A stretch of 64,000 bases of DNA from Staphylococcus sp. Marseille-Q5304 (GTDB lineage: Bacteria; Bacillota; Bacilli; Staphylococcales; Staphylococcaceae), in contig NZ_CALSFP010000001.1 of NCBI RefSeq assembly GCF_943737015.1, forward strand, positions 310,001 to 374,000, written 5' to 3'. The position numbers and the translations under genes are program-made. Shown piece after piece: positions 1 through 8,377 of this stretch; the stretch's first letter is position 1; every line of letters begins with the position of its first letter. The notes beneath the pieces were generated by a model, which was not told the DNA's origin, searched no databases, and worked only from the letters and a program-made list of their open reading frames with translations.

Positions 1-666
1 TTTGATTTTAGAGATAGTGATAGTGGCACTGTTAATGTTAACGAAGATTTTAATGAAGCTTATATCAATGTAGATTTAAACGGGGCGAAGAATATAGATA
101 AGAAATCAGTTAAGGTTAAGATAAACGATAAAACATTTAACTATAAAAAAGGTCAATCTATAGGTCCATTCCCACAAACAAAATCACTAACAGTTTCAGC
201 AGAAGGGAAAGCTAAAAAGAAAACATTTAAATCTGCAAAGACGACAGTCATCCCAGATAACTTAAAAGAAGATACCCAAGTATCAGTAGAGTTTGATGAT
301 GATGAAATTAATAAGTATGTGAAGAAAAAAGAGAAGGAATCGAGTAGTTTTAGCGATAAAATCTCTAAGTTTCTAACAAAATTCACGTCAGCCCACAATA
401 AGGCGGATAATAAAGGTGAATTTGCTTTAGTATCTCCATTGTTAAAGAAAGACTCTGATTCATATAAATCGATTAAAAAGTCGGTCGATTCTGATGATAA
501 GTTAAAACTCAACCAGCCTCAGATTACTGATGTTGTGAAAAAAGGTAAACAATTCTATGTCACAGCAACATCATTGAAAGATAACGGGGAATATGAAAAA
601 TCTGACTATCAATTAGAAGGTACAAATAAAGCGAATGATTTAAAGTTAGTTAAATACGATGAGTAA
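1..666 (+). CDS. tcaA: TcaA, C-terminal part (5' end outside window)
   Basis: The frame is open from base 1 to the TAA at 664-666, giving 221 residues with no start in the window. The protein is lysine- and aspartate-rich, strongly hydrophilic and lacks a membrane segment, as expected for the extracellular part of TcaA, a membrane protein linked to glycopeptide susceptibility in staphylococci. The N-terminal zinc-ribbon and transmembrane part would lie upstream. The assignment rests on this composition and on the next gene being a TcaB-type transporter, which is the tcaA-tcaB order known in S. aureus. A hairpin terminator follows immediately, so tcaB probably has its own promoter. Confidence 0.75.
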   Translation, partial: FDFRDSDSGTVNVNEDFNEAYINVDLNGAKNIDKKSVKVKINDKTFNYKKGQSIGPFPQTKSLTVSAEGKAKKKTFKSAKTTVIPDNLKEDTQVSVEFDDDEINKYVKKKEKESSSFSDKISKFLTKFTSAHNKADNKGEFALVSPLLKKDSDSYKSIKKSVDSDDKLKLNQPQITDVVKKGKQFYVTATSLKDNGEYEKSDYQLEGTNKANDLKLVKYDE

Positions 667-679
667 AGTTAATTGTTTG

Positions 680-714
680 AATCTGAGACATAAATAAATG
701 TCTCAGATTTTTTG
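680..714 (+). terminator. Intrinsic terminator after tcaA
   Basis: The arms AATCTGAGACA and TGTCTCAGATT enclose a short A/T loop and are followed by a T run. The same GAGACA/TGTCTC stem recurs beside the other dispersed repeats near 10.5 and 37.7 kb. Confidence 0.8.
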
Positions 715-780
715 TCTATTAAGAGGGAGCACGAAATCTCTTTTAGAAAATTCGATTTCTGTCCCACGCCTTTTTTCTCT
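680..780. repeat. Dispersed intergenic repeat, copy 1 (inverted)
   Basis: It combines a CTGAGACA hairpin (680-714) with a second unit at 725-770. The reverse complement of the second unit begins GGGACAGAAATCGAATTTTC and continues with a match to the copy at 10433-10480. The two copies are in opposite orientation. The unit contains GGGAC/GTCCC-type complementary ends, so it can fold as RNA. Confidence 0.7.
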
Positions 781-906
781 AAAATTTAAATAGTATAAAT
801 AATATATGGATTGTTCAATATTATGCACTTTCAAGCTATAATAGTTTATATCATTTTTATAGTTAAACTATATTTTAATATAGATGATTGGAACAGGAGG
901 TCTTCA

Positions 907-2115
907 ATGACTGAAAAAGAAACGACCAATAAACAATCAACATTATTTACAATTATATTAGGTGCTTTAACTGCAATTGGTGCTCTGTCTATAGATATGT
1001 TTTTACCAGGTTTGCCTCAAATACAAAGTGACTTTAATACAACAACGACACATGCACAGATGGCAGTTTCGATGTTCTTGATAGGACTTGCGTTAGGAAA
1101 TCTATTCGTAGGGCCGATATCTGATGCGTTGGGAAGAAAGAAACCACTCATATTCGCAATGGGATTATTTACATTAGCGAGTATCGGAATATGTTTCACG
1201 AATAGTATTGAATTTATGTTAGCCTTGCGTTTTGTTCAAGGATTATGTGGCGGTGCAGGTGCTGTGATTTCTAGAGCGATTGCGAGCGATTTGTATAGCG
1301 GGAAGCAGTTAACACAGTTTCTAGCATTACTAATGTTAGTCAATGGCATTGCGCCAATCATTGCTCCCACTATTGGAGGAGGTATTATTACATATGCTAA
1401 CTGGCGAATGGTCTTTATCGTATTAACTGTGTTTGGCATATTGATGCTCGTAGGCTCAACAATTAAAGTAAATGAAACATTGACTTCTGAACATCGAGAA
1501 CCACCTCAAATCCTGATAATTTTTAGAAACTTTCTAACTTTATTACGAAGCGCCCACTTTGTATTACCGATGCTGATTCAAGGCGTTACGTTCGTAATGC
1601 TATTTAGCTATATTTCTGCCTCACCCTTTATTACTCAACGCGTATACAGTTTGACTGCACAACAATTCAGTTATATGTTTGCGGGGATAGGAATTACCCT
1701 GATTATTTCAAGTCAACTTACAGGTAAGTTAGTCAATTATATCGAACGTCAATATTTATTACGCACTTTAACTGCCATACAAATTATAGGGGTAGTTTGT
1801 GTAGTCACTACACTTACTGCGCACTTACCCATAGTGGTGTTAATTGCAGGTTTTATATTGTTAGTTGCTCCTGTGACGGGTGTTTCAACGTTGGCTTTTT
1901 CAATTGCTATGGATGAAAGTACTGTCGGTAATGGAAGTGCCTCAAGTTTACTTGGATTAATACAATCATTACTTGGCGGAGTTGCTTCATCACTCGTAGG
2001 TTTAATGGGGGAACAAAATATCATACCATATGTAGTTATTATTATTGTGGCAGGCATATGTTTAATCGTATTACAAACTTTAAATTATATTGTATTCCGA
2101 AAAAGTAATATTTAA
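907..2115 (+). CDS. tcaB: TcaB, Bcr/CflA-type MFS transporter
   Basis: This 402-residue polytopic membrane protein has about 12 hydrophobic segments and the MFS loop signature after TM2 (VGPISDALGRKKPL), typical of the Bcr/CflA drug:H+ antiporter subfamily. ATG at 907 is preferred over an in-frame upstream start at 811 because AACAGGAGG lies just before it, and because homologs start with a short hydrophilic tail before the first segment. Its position after tcaA supports the TcaB call; in S. aureus this locus affects glycopeptide susceptibility. The real substrate is unknown. A clear terminator follows, so it is probably the last gene of its unit. Confidence 0.85.
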   Translation: MTEKETTNKQSTLFTIILGALTAIGALSIDMFLPGLPQIQSDFNTTTTHAQMAVSMFLIGLALGNLFVGPISDALGRKKPLIFAMGLFTLASIGICFTNSIEFMLALRFVQGLCGGAGAVISRAIASDLYSGKQLTQFLALLMLVNGIAPIIAPTIGGGIITYANWRMVFIVLTVFGILMLVGSTIKVNETLTSEHREPPQILIIFRNFLTLLRSAHFVLPMLIQGVTFVMLFSYISASPFITQRVYSLTAQQFSYMFAGIGITLIISSQLTGKLVNYIERQYLLRTLTAIQIIGVVCVVTTLTAHLPIVVLIAGFILLVAPVTGVSTLAFSIAMDESTVGNGSASSLLGLIQSLLGGVASSLVGLMGEQNIIPYVVIIIVAGICLIVLQTLNYIVFRKSNI

Positions 2116-2120
2116 ATAGT

Positions 2121-2162
2121 AAAAAGCGATCAATCTAAGCAAATGTAGATTGGTCGCTTTTC
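2121..2162 (+). terminator. Terminator between convergent tcaB and tetR-type gene
   Basis: The stem AAAAAGCGATCAATCTA pairs with TAGATTGGTCGCTTTT and has A and T tracts on its two sides, so it can stop transcription from both directions. Confidence 0.85.
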
Positions 2163-2175
2163 TATCTTAATTGTG

Positions 2176-2727
2176 TCATTGTCTTCTTACTCTTAGCACA
2201 TTCTCAAGCAAAATTTTTGCTAGCTCTTCAGGGGTTTCTTGACAACCTTTGTAAATCCAAAAGTATATAACTCCAATTTCACCTCCGACGATATAAGTGA
2301 CCATTTGTTTTTGATGTTCTATCGACGAATAGTTTTTTAACATTTGTTGATATACTTGTTTCGTATTTTTAATATAATCTTTAATTAACGAACGGTTAGG
2401 ATGAACTACAATGATTGCATGAAAGAAAGTATAATGTAGACGTACGTACGTTAATAATATTTTGAAAAATTTATATACTTTGATATTCCTGTTTGTTTTG
2501 TTTTTTAAACTGTTATTGAGTGCATCTAATAATTTTAAATATTTTTGTAAATGGTGGGCTTGAATTTTTGAAATGAGGTCGTATTTATCTTCAAAATATT
2601 TATAAAAAGTAGTTCTGTTTACACCACTATAAGCACATAACATTTTTATTGTTATTTCCTCAAAAGGATATTCCTTTAATAATAAAATCATATTTTGAAT
2701 AATCTTACGTTTTGCGGTTGATTTCAT
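2176..2727 (-). CDS. TetR/AcrR-family regulator
   Basis: The 183-residue protein has an N-terminal helix-turn-helix (about residues 20-50) with the TetR pattern ITIKMLCAYSGVNRTTFYKYF. A helical ligand-binding C-terminal domain follows. The start is supported by GAGGAG just upstream. It is divergent from the EmrA/EmrB-like efflux genes, with only about 125 bp between the starts. That gap contains an imperfect palindrome at 2761-2783. Local repression of the efflux pair, relieved by a ligand, is the natural inference; the ligand cannot be told from sequence. Confidence 0.85.
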   Translation of the reverse strand: MKSTAKRKIIQNMILLLKEYPFEEITIKMLCAYSGVNRTTFYKYFEDKYDLISKIQAHHLQKYLKLLDALNNSLKNKTNRNIKVYKFFKILLTYVRLHYTFFHAIIVVHPNRSLIKDYIKNTKQVYQQMLKNYSSIEHQKQMVTYIVGGEIGVIYFWIYKGCQETPEELAKILLENVLRVRRQ

Positions 2728-2760
2728 ATATTCTCCTCACCAGTCATGTTTTAGATAGGT

Positions 2761-2783
2761 CAACACATTTGATGCAAGTGTTG
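2761..2783. promoter_or_regulatory. Candidate operator for the TetR-type regulator
   Basis: CAACAC and GTGTTG form a 23-bp imperfect inverted repeat in the divergent intergenic region. It sits about 25 bp upstream of a TATAAT at 2808-2813 that would serve the efflux genes. Position and symmetry fit a TetR dimer site; there is no direct proof. Confidence 0.45.
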
Positions 2784-2853
2784 GTGTTTTTTTCATATCT
2801 ACGTTCTTATAATAAATAAGGTGACTTATAAAAGCAAATAGGAGGTAAGTGGA

Positions 2854-3501
2854 ATGAAAAAAATGGTTTTAATAAATATCATTACCATTGTAGTTCTTGT
2901 AATCATAGGCGTAGTTGGTTTCCATTTTTATAACCAAGCTACAAGTTTCGTCAGTACTGACAATGCCAAAGTAGATGGCAAACAAATCAAAATTTCTGCC
3001 CCAGCAAATGGTGAGGTCAAATCTTTAGATGTTAAAGAAAATGACAAATTAGATAAAGGTGACAAAGTCGCTGAAATCGCAGCTAAAGGTGATAACGGCC
3101 AATCTCAAAATATGGATATTAAAATGCCACAAGATGGTACAATCGTGAAAACGGATAGCACAAAAGGATCTATGGCTCAAGCAGGTACACCGATTGCATA
3201 TGCGTATAATTTAGATGATTCTTACATCACAGCAAATGTTGATGAAAAAGATATTAAAGATGTAGAAGAAGGTAAAGATGTAGATATCAAATTAGATGGT
3301 GAAGATTCAAACATTAAAGGTACAGTAGAAAGCGTTGGAAAAGCAACAGCTTCTAGTTTCTCATTAATGCCTTCATCTAATAGCGATGGCAATTATACAA
3401 AAGTTTCACAAGTGATTCCAGTTAAGATTTCACTTGATTCTAAACCATCTGAAAATGTTGTTCCAGGAATGAACGCTGAAGTTAAAATTCATAAAAATTA
3501 A
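2854..3501 (+). CDS. HlyD/EmrA-type efflux adaptor
   Basis: The 215-residue protein has one N-terminal membrane anchor (about residues 5-24), then a STDNAKVDGKQIKISAPANG segment typical of the HlyD/EmrA biotinyl-lipoyl-like fold. It is short for the family because the long coiled-coil hairpin is nearly absent, as is usual for Firmicute members with no outer membrane to span. AGGAGGTAAG precedes the ATG. The next gene, an EmrB/QacA-type pump, starts 13 bp after its stop, so the two are co-transcribed and likely form one exporter. Control by the divergent TetR-type gene is inferred. Confidence 0.85.
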   Translation: MKKMVLINIITIVVLVIIGVVGFHFYNQATSFVSTDNAKVDGKQIKISAPANGEVKSLDVKENDKLDKGDKVAEIAAKGDNGQSQNMDIKMPQDGTIVKTDSTKGSMAQAGTPIAYAYNLDDSYITANVDEKDIKDVEEGKDVDIKLDGEDSNIKGTVESVGKATASSFSLMPSSNSDGNYTKVSQVIPVKISLDSKPSENVVPGMNAEVKIHKN

Positions 3502-3514
3502 GGGGGGTCTTTAA

Positions 3515-5386
3515 ATGTCAGCGGCCTTCATAGTGATTTACGTAATTATAGCGCTCATTCTAGTTGGTTTGATTAACTTATTCTTTGTTAAAGGAAGAAA
3601 AAAGAAATCAAAACAAACGATGGAACAATCAACATCTAATCACAATACTTCAAATGAAAGTTATCAATCTAAATTTAATGTGCGAGATCAAGAAAAACAA
3701 TCTGAAGATGTTGAAAGCAATGCACGTCACAACGATACACAATCAACACAAAGTAAAAACGACACAACTCAAGAAGTAAACGATAGTAATACTGAAGATA
3801 AAGATCATGAAAAAATCAATCCTCAATCAGATGAAGCAATTGTAAACGAGAAGCTTAAAAATAAACATAGTTCATTTATGTTTGGTAAAGGGACATCTCA
3901 AACTAAAATATTAATAGCAATGATATTTGGTATGTTTATTGCGATTTTAAACCAAACGCTATTAAACGTTGCCTTACCAAAAATAAACACTGACTTCAAT
4001 ATTTCTTCTAATACAGGTCAATGGTTGATGACAGGTTTCATGCTAGTGAACGGAATCTTAATCCCGGTCAGTGCATTCTTGTTTAATAAGTATTCTTATA
4101 GAAAATTATTCTTAGTTTCAATGTCTTTATTCACGTTAGGTTCTCTCGTCTGTGGTTTATCCGGTTCATTTACAATGATGATGGCTGGTCGTGTGTTACA
4201 AGCGATCGGTGCCGGCGTCTTAATGCCATTAGGAACAAACGTGTTTATGACGATATTCCCACCTGAAAAACGTGGTGCTGCTATGGGTACACTCGGTATT
4301 GCGATGATTTTAGCCCCCGCAATTGGCCCGACGTTATCAGGTTATATCGTTGAAAATTACCACTGGAACGTGATGTTCTACGGTATGTTTATTATTGGAT
4401 TAGTTTCGTTACTCATTTCTTATGTATGGTTCAAAGTATACCAAGTTACTTCAAATCCTAAAGCTGATATTCCTGGAATTATTTGTAGTACCATTGGTTT
4501 TGGTGCACTGTTATATGGATTTAGTGAAGCGGGGAATAATACGTGGACATCACCAATTGTTCTTATTTCACTTATCATTGGTATCATCTTCATAGTCTTA
4601 TTTGTTGTACGTGAAATGACAATGCGTGTACCAATGTTAAATATGGAAGTGTTAAAATACTCAGGCTTCACACTTACGACAGTCATCAATATGATTGTAA
4701 CGATGAGTTTATTCGGTGGTATGATCTTATTGCCACTATATTTACAAAATATGAGAGGATTTACGGCAATTCAATCAGGACTTCTACTGCTTCCAGGTGC
4801 ATTAATCATGGGTGTAATGGGTCCGATTGCAGGTCGTTTATTAGATAAGATTGGTATCAAACCATTAGCTTTAATCGGTACAGGTATTATGACCTTTGCG
4901 ACATGGGAATTAACGAAGTTAAATATGAATACCACATATGGACATTTAATGTTAATTTATATTATTCGTTCATTTGGTATGAGTTTTATTATGATGCCAA
5001 TAATGACTGCAGGTATGAACGCATTACCTCAACGTTTAATCCCTCATGGCAATGCGTTATCTAATACGTTAAGACAACTTGCAGGTTCAATCGGTACAGC
5101 ATTATTAGTTACAGTGATGTCTACCCAAACTACAAAGCACGCTGCAACATATGCACAAGATTTAGATAAAACGAGTCCATTTATTAAAGATAGACTACAA
5201 GAAATGGCTCAGGCAATGGGTGGCGAACAAATGGCCACACAACAAATTCTACAATTTGTACAAAAACTTGCTTCTATCAATGGTGTTAATAGTGCATTTA
5301 TCGTTGCTACTGGATTAAGTGGTTTAGCATTTATTCTCAGTATCTTCCTCAAAGGAAAAGAACATTATATTTCTAAAGAAAAATAA
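3515..5386 (+). CDS. EmrB/QacA-type MFS exporter with extra N-terminal anchor
   Basis: The protein is 623 residues. Residues about 130-620 form a 14-segment DHA2 (EmrB/QacA) transporter, with the early ATGxWxxTG-like region (NTGQWLMTGFML) and the antiporter motif around RVLQAIGAGVLMPLGTN. Unusually, this is preceded by an extra hydrophobic segment (about residues 3-25) and a highly charged, low-complexity linker rich in N, Q, D, E, S and T (about 27-128). AAGGGGGG precedes the ATG. It pairs with the upstream EmrA-like adaptor as a drug or metabolite exporter; the substrate is unknown. Confidence 0.85.
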   Translation: MSAAFIVIYVIIALILVGLINLFFVKGRKKKSKQTMEQSTSNHNTSNESYQSKFNVRDQEKQSEDVESNARHNDTQSTQSKNDTTQEVNDSNTEDKDHEKINPQSDEAIVNEKLKNKHSSFMFGKGTSQTKILIAMIFGMFIAILNQTLLNVALPKINTDFNISSNTGQWLMTGFMLVNGILIPVSAFLFNKYSYRKLFLVSMSLFTLGSLVCGLSGSFTMMMAGRVLQAIGAGVLMPLGTNVFMTIFPPEKRGAAMGTLGIAMILAPAIGPTLSGYIVENYHWNVMFYGMFIIGLVSLLISYVWFKVYQVTSNPKADIPGIICSTIGFGALLYGFSEAGNNTWTSPIVLISLIIGIIFIVLFVVREMTMRVPMLNMEVLKYSGFTLTTVINMIVTMSLFGGMILLPLYLQNMRGFTAIQSGLLLLPGALIMGVMGPIAGRLLDKIGIKPLALIGTGIMTFATWELTKLNMNTTYGHLMLIYIIRSFGMSFIMMPIMTAGMNALPQRLIPHGNALSNTLRQLAGSIGTALLVTVMSTQTTKHAATYAQDLDKTSPFIKDRLQEMAQAMGGEQMATQQILQFVQKLASINGVNSAFIVATGLSGLAFILSIFLKGKEHYISKEK

Positions 5387-5395
5387 CGATAGCAT

Positions 5396-5438
5396 AAAAA
5401 AGCCCAAGTGCGATAATTAGCACTTGGGTCTTTTTTTG
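5396..5438 (+). terminator. Terminator after efflux pair
   Basis: GCCCAAGTGC pairs with GCACTTGGGT, flanked by A6 and T7 tracts. It sits between convergent genes and can work both ways. Confidence 0.9.
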
Positions 5439-5467
5439 TATTCATTTAAATAAACACATATTTCAAA

Positions 5468-6097
5468 TTAATGTACGCTACGGTTTCTAAAGAACAAACT
5501 AATAAACAACAGTGCCAGGGCACAAATTAATAAAATAAATGCATTGTGAATCGCATTGGATTGTGTAACAATCTGATCAGGTTTAACAGATAATGAAAAT
5601 TCATTTATTTTATCAGCGATTCTGTTTGCAATATTGTTTATTAAATAAGAAAAACCGAATGTGATGACGAACATGATTGCTATAATGAAAAAGTTTAAAA
5701 TCTTTAATGCAGTTCTATTAAATAGCATTGTCAAAATAGTTAAAATAATACTGATAATACCTGCAATAAAGAAGGCGTAAAATACAATAATTAATTGGTC
5801 AATGACTTGTTGGAGATTATCGATATTTTGAATGTTTAAGTTCAAATTGCCAATATCATTCATAGTATTTTGGAAATCCGTCAATTGGTGAAAGTTAATC
5901 GTTTTATCGACAAAGACTAATTTAAAGATAGGATCTTTAAACATACTGTAAACGGAAATGGTCACTAATATCAGTACGATAAATTGGATAATTAAACTAA
6001 TCCATGATCTTTTCTTCTTTCCTCGTGACATAACTCTATGCAAGGGTTCATGTGTCAAAGTATGTTCGAAATCCCTGAGGTGTTGTTTTTGAGACAT
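5468..6097 (-). CDS. Uncharacterised membrane protein
   Basis: I do not recognise a family. The 209-residue protein has a basic, hydrophilic N-terminus (to about residue 33) and four strongly hydrophobic segments near residues 33-50, 105-128, 132-153 and 185-203. A roughly 50-residue outside loop after the first segment is rich in N, Q and D. AAAGGAG precedes the ATG. It is transcribed alone, convergent with the efflux genes and divergent from the hydrolase-like gene. It probably sits in the cytoplasmic membrane; no function can be assigned. Confidence 0.7.
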   Translation of the reverse strand: MSQKQHLRDFEHTLTHEPLHRVMSRGKKKRSWISLIIQFIVLILVTISVYSMFKDPIFKLVFVDKTINFHQLTDFQNTMNDIGNLNLNIQNIDNLQQVIDQLIIVFYAFFIAGIISIILTILTMLFNRTALKILNFFIIAIMFVITFGFSYLINNIANRIADKINEFSLSVKPDQIVTQSNAIHNAFILLICALALLFISLFFRNRSVH

Positions 6098-6358
6098 AAC
6101 ATGCTCCTTTCTAACAAGTGGTCACTATTGAATTATTTTAGAATATTTAAAATGAATTTGTTATAATATGTAACAAGTGATTTATTTTAAATAAAGTACG
6201 AATGTGGTTTTCAAACTAGTGATCTTTTTATTATTCTCATTATATTATACGAGTTTCTAATTGTCATGATATACATTTCCTCATCATATTTAAAGAATTA
6301 CATGTTACCGTTAATCATAAGGGGCTACTTAATATTACTTAGATAGGATTGATAATAG

Positions 6359-7258
6359 ATGAAATCAAAGTTAGCAACGAAATTTATTAACAAATATTTA
6401 TTACCACAAAGATCAATACTGTTTAAGGATGAACAGCATTTTGAAAAATTTTTAACTAAAAGAGAAAGTGTAAATGCAAAAAAGCATAAAAAACCTGAAA
6501 CGCTTAATGTTAAATCAGATTTAGATAAAGATGCTCTAGGTGATATGCAATTATTTAGATTTAGATTTAGACATAGTCACGAGAAAAAAATATTATATAT
6601 TCATGGTGGGTATAACATATTTCAGCCATCAGCATTCCATTGGCGATTTATGGATAAGCTTGCCTTAAGTACTTTGTATGAAGTGGTGATGCCTATTTAT
6701 CCTAAGACACCGTCATTTCATTTAGAAGACACATATCAAGCCGTATTAAAAGTTTATGAGCAACTATTATCTGAAGTACAAGCACAGGATATAGTGATAA
6801 TGGGTGATGGTACTGGTGGCGCATTGGCACTGAGCTTTGTGCAGCAATTACAAGCAAATAATCAGCCACTACCTAATAAAGTTTATTTAATTTCACCAAT
6901 GTTAGATGCACAATTAGATAATAATGAAATTACGTCACAATTAGAAGATAAAGATGTCATCGTCAAAAAGGATGGACTTAAAAAGATACTCCAACAATGG
7001 GCTGGCGACGTACCATTGGATGATGCGCGCATTTCCCCTATAAATGGCAATTTAATCGGACTGCCTCCAGTGTTTATGTTTGGAGGTACAAGAGAAATTT
7101 ACAATCCTGATATGGTTAAGTTAGAACAAATCTTAAAATCTGAACAACAACCGGTTCATTATTTTGAATATCCAAAAATGGTGAATGCTTTTGCACTATT
7201 ACCAATCAGAGAATCTCATAAAGTAGTGAAACAAATTGTAAATACGATTAATCAATAG
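6359..7258 (+). CDS. Alpha/beta hydrolase-fold protein with degenerate catalytic triad
   Basis: The 299-residue protein matches the hormone-sensitive-lipase type of esterase in overall order. It has the HGG oxyanion motif at residues 82-84, a nucleophile-elbow region at 149-154, SPING at 226-230, and a C-terminal YPKMVNAF segment. The key residues differ: the usual GDSAGG reads GDGTGG, so the nucleophile serine is Gly151. The acid is Glu246 in GTREI, where family members usually have Asp. The usual histidine near the end is Asn276. The frame is intact across the whole family length, so this looks like a retained non-catalytic relative rather than a decayed gene. It is transcribed alone; its role is unknown. 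Confidence 0.8.
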   Translation: MKSKLATKFINKYLLPQRSILFKDEQHFEKFLTKRESVNAKKHKKPETLNVKSDLDKDALGDMQLFRFRFRHSHEKKILYIHGGYNIFQPSAFHWRFMDKLALSTLYEVVMPIYPKTPSFHLEDTYQAVLKVYEQLLSEVQAQDIVIMGDGTGGALALSFVQQLQANNQPLPNKVYLISPMLDAQLDNNEITSQLEDKDVIVKKDGLKKILQQWAGDVPLDDARISPINGNLIGLPPVFMFGGTREIYNPDMVKLEQILKSEQQPVHYFEYPKMVNAFALLPIRESHKVVKQIVNTINQ

Positions 7259-7299
7259 AACACGACGCCTTAATGCGTATGCTAAAAGAAGGCGAAAAT

Positions 7300-7372
7300 A
7301 CTTAACAAGGCAGGACACAATGAGTGTTTTAAACAGTTGGTTTAACCGCACAATTTGTTCCGCCTTGTTTTT
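7300..7372. terminator. Long hairpin between convergent genes
   Basis: AACAAGGC and GCCTTGTTTTTT close a long imperfect stem-loop after the hydrolase-like gene. The T tract serves the plus strand; A-rich sequence upstream gives weaker stop potential for the minus-strand gene. Confidence 0.6.
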
Positions 7373-7767
7373 TAATTGGTCTTATTCATTTGTTCAAAAA
7401 CGAATTGTTGCCCTAAAGCATGATAGTACTTTGATATAACTTGTTCAAAATCATCATTTGGTTCAGACATATTAGAAAAGTATTTTTTGTTACTATCTAA
7501 TTGTTCTTTAACCATTTGTTCAGTTGATTTATAACTCGATAAAAATTCACTTTCGTCTGGATGTTGCTCTATTAAATTAAAGATGTGGTCTGTTGCTCGT
7601 TTCTGACCTTGGAGGTAACTTATTTCAATTCCACGTTTGATGAGTTTTGTATCTGGACCATTTATGACGAGTGCTTTCTCTTGATTTAGTTCTGTCAGCT
7701 GAGCTTTAATTTCATCGTATATGTCATAAAGTTGAGAATGAATCGCATCTTTTTTAGATTGTGTCAT
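7372..7767 (-). CDS. Uncharacterised helical protein
   Basis: The 131-residue protein is soluble, charged and predicted mostly helical, with no signal peptide or membrane segment; I do not recognise a family. An in-frame ATG at 7788 would overlap the upstream stop, but GGAGG lies directly before the ATG at 7767, which I prefer (protein begins MTQSKKD). It follows the thioesterase gene with a gap of 17 bp and is almost certainly co-transcribed with it. A helper or regulatory role next to the thioesterase is possible but unsupported. Confidence 0.7.
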   Translation of the reverse strand: MTQSKKDAIHSQLYDIYDEIKAQLTELNQEKALVINGPDTKLIKRGIEISYLQGQKRATDHIFNLIEQHPDESEFLSSYKSTEQMVKEQLDSNKKYFSNMSEPNDDFEQVISKYYHALGQQFVFEQMNKTN

Positions 7768-7784
7768 GATTAACGTCCTCCGTC

Positions 7785-8252
7785 TCATTTCGGAATATCT
7801 ATACGATGACCGAGTTGCTTCGGCCAGTCAATTTGTGGTTGTTCTTTATAGTACTGCTGAATTTGTTTGGCATATTGTTCAGGAAACGGTGCAGTTTTAC
7901 GTGTCTCTCTACTTATGCCTAACATCATAACTTCGTTCGTTGCTACAGTTGTGCCGTCCGGTTTAGTCATTATATTGAAAAAGTGAACGCGTTTCTCATC
8001 ATAATTATAAATATAAACATTTATTTCGAAGGCCTCATTTTTTAGTAATTCCGCTAAATAACTTGTATGTTCTTCAACAGTAAACATCGTGTATTTTAAC
8101 TGTTCTCTTTCCTCGAGGGATAATCCATTTTCGTAATTAAATTCATTTATAGCTTTACTGAATAAAATATTATAATTTGCATCATGCACATGACCATTGT
8201 GATCAATCATATCTTCCGTAACTGTTTGTGTTAGTTTGAAATTTTTAGACAT
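7785..8252 (-). CDS. Hotdog-fold acyl-CoA thioesterase family protein
   Basis: The 155-residue protein has the 4HBT/FatA-like opening DMIDHNGHVHDANYNILFS, in which Asp and the HVHDANY segment mark the hotdog thioesterase active-site region. The length fits the family. Such proteins hydrolyse acyl-CoA or related thioesters in the cytoplasm. Relatives near carnitine and betaine catabolism genes act on betainyl-CoA-type substrates, but no such genes are adjacent, so the substrate stays open. AAAGGAG precedes the ATG. It is first in a two-gene unit with the helical protein downstream. Confidence 0.75.
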   Translation of the reverse strand: MSKNFKLTQTVTEDMIDHNGHVHDANYNILFSKAINEFNYENGLSLEEREQLKYTMFTVEEHTSYLAELLKNEAFEINVYIYNYDEKRVHFFNIMTKPDGTTVATNEVMMLGISRETRKTAPFPEQYAKQIQQYYKEQPQIDWPKQLGHRIDIPK

Positions 8253-8377
8253 AGTGCAATCTCCTTTCTGTTAAGAATTTGAAAATATTAAATAACATTC
8301 GGATAACTTATTAAGTAATCATCATACATATTTCCCGATTCGTGATAAAATAAAGTAAACGATTTGAGGTGATTGTA

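Noticed and set aside
7767..7788. Upstream ATG (7788) for the helical protein
   Set aside because: It overlaps the thioesterase stop, but GGAGG is placed for the ATG at 7767.
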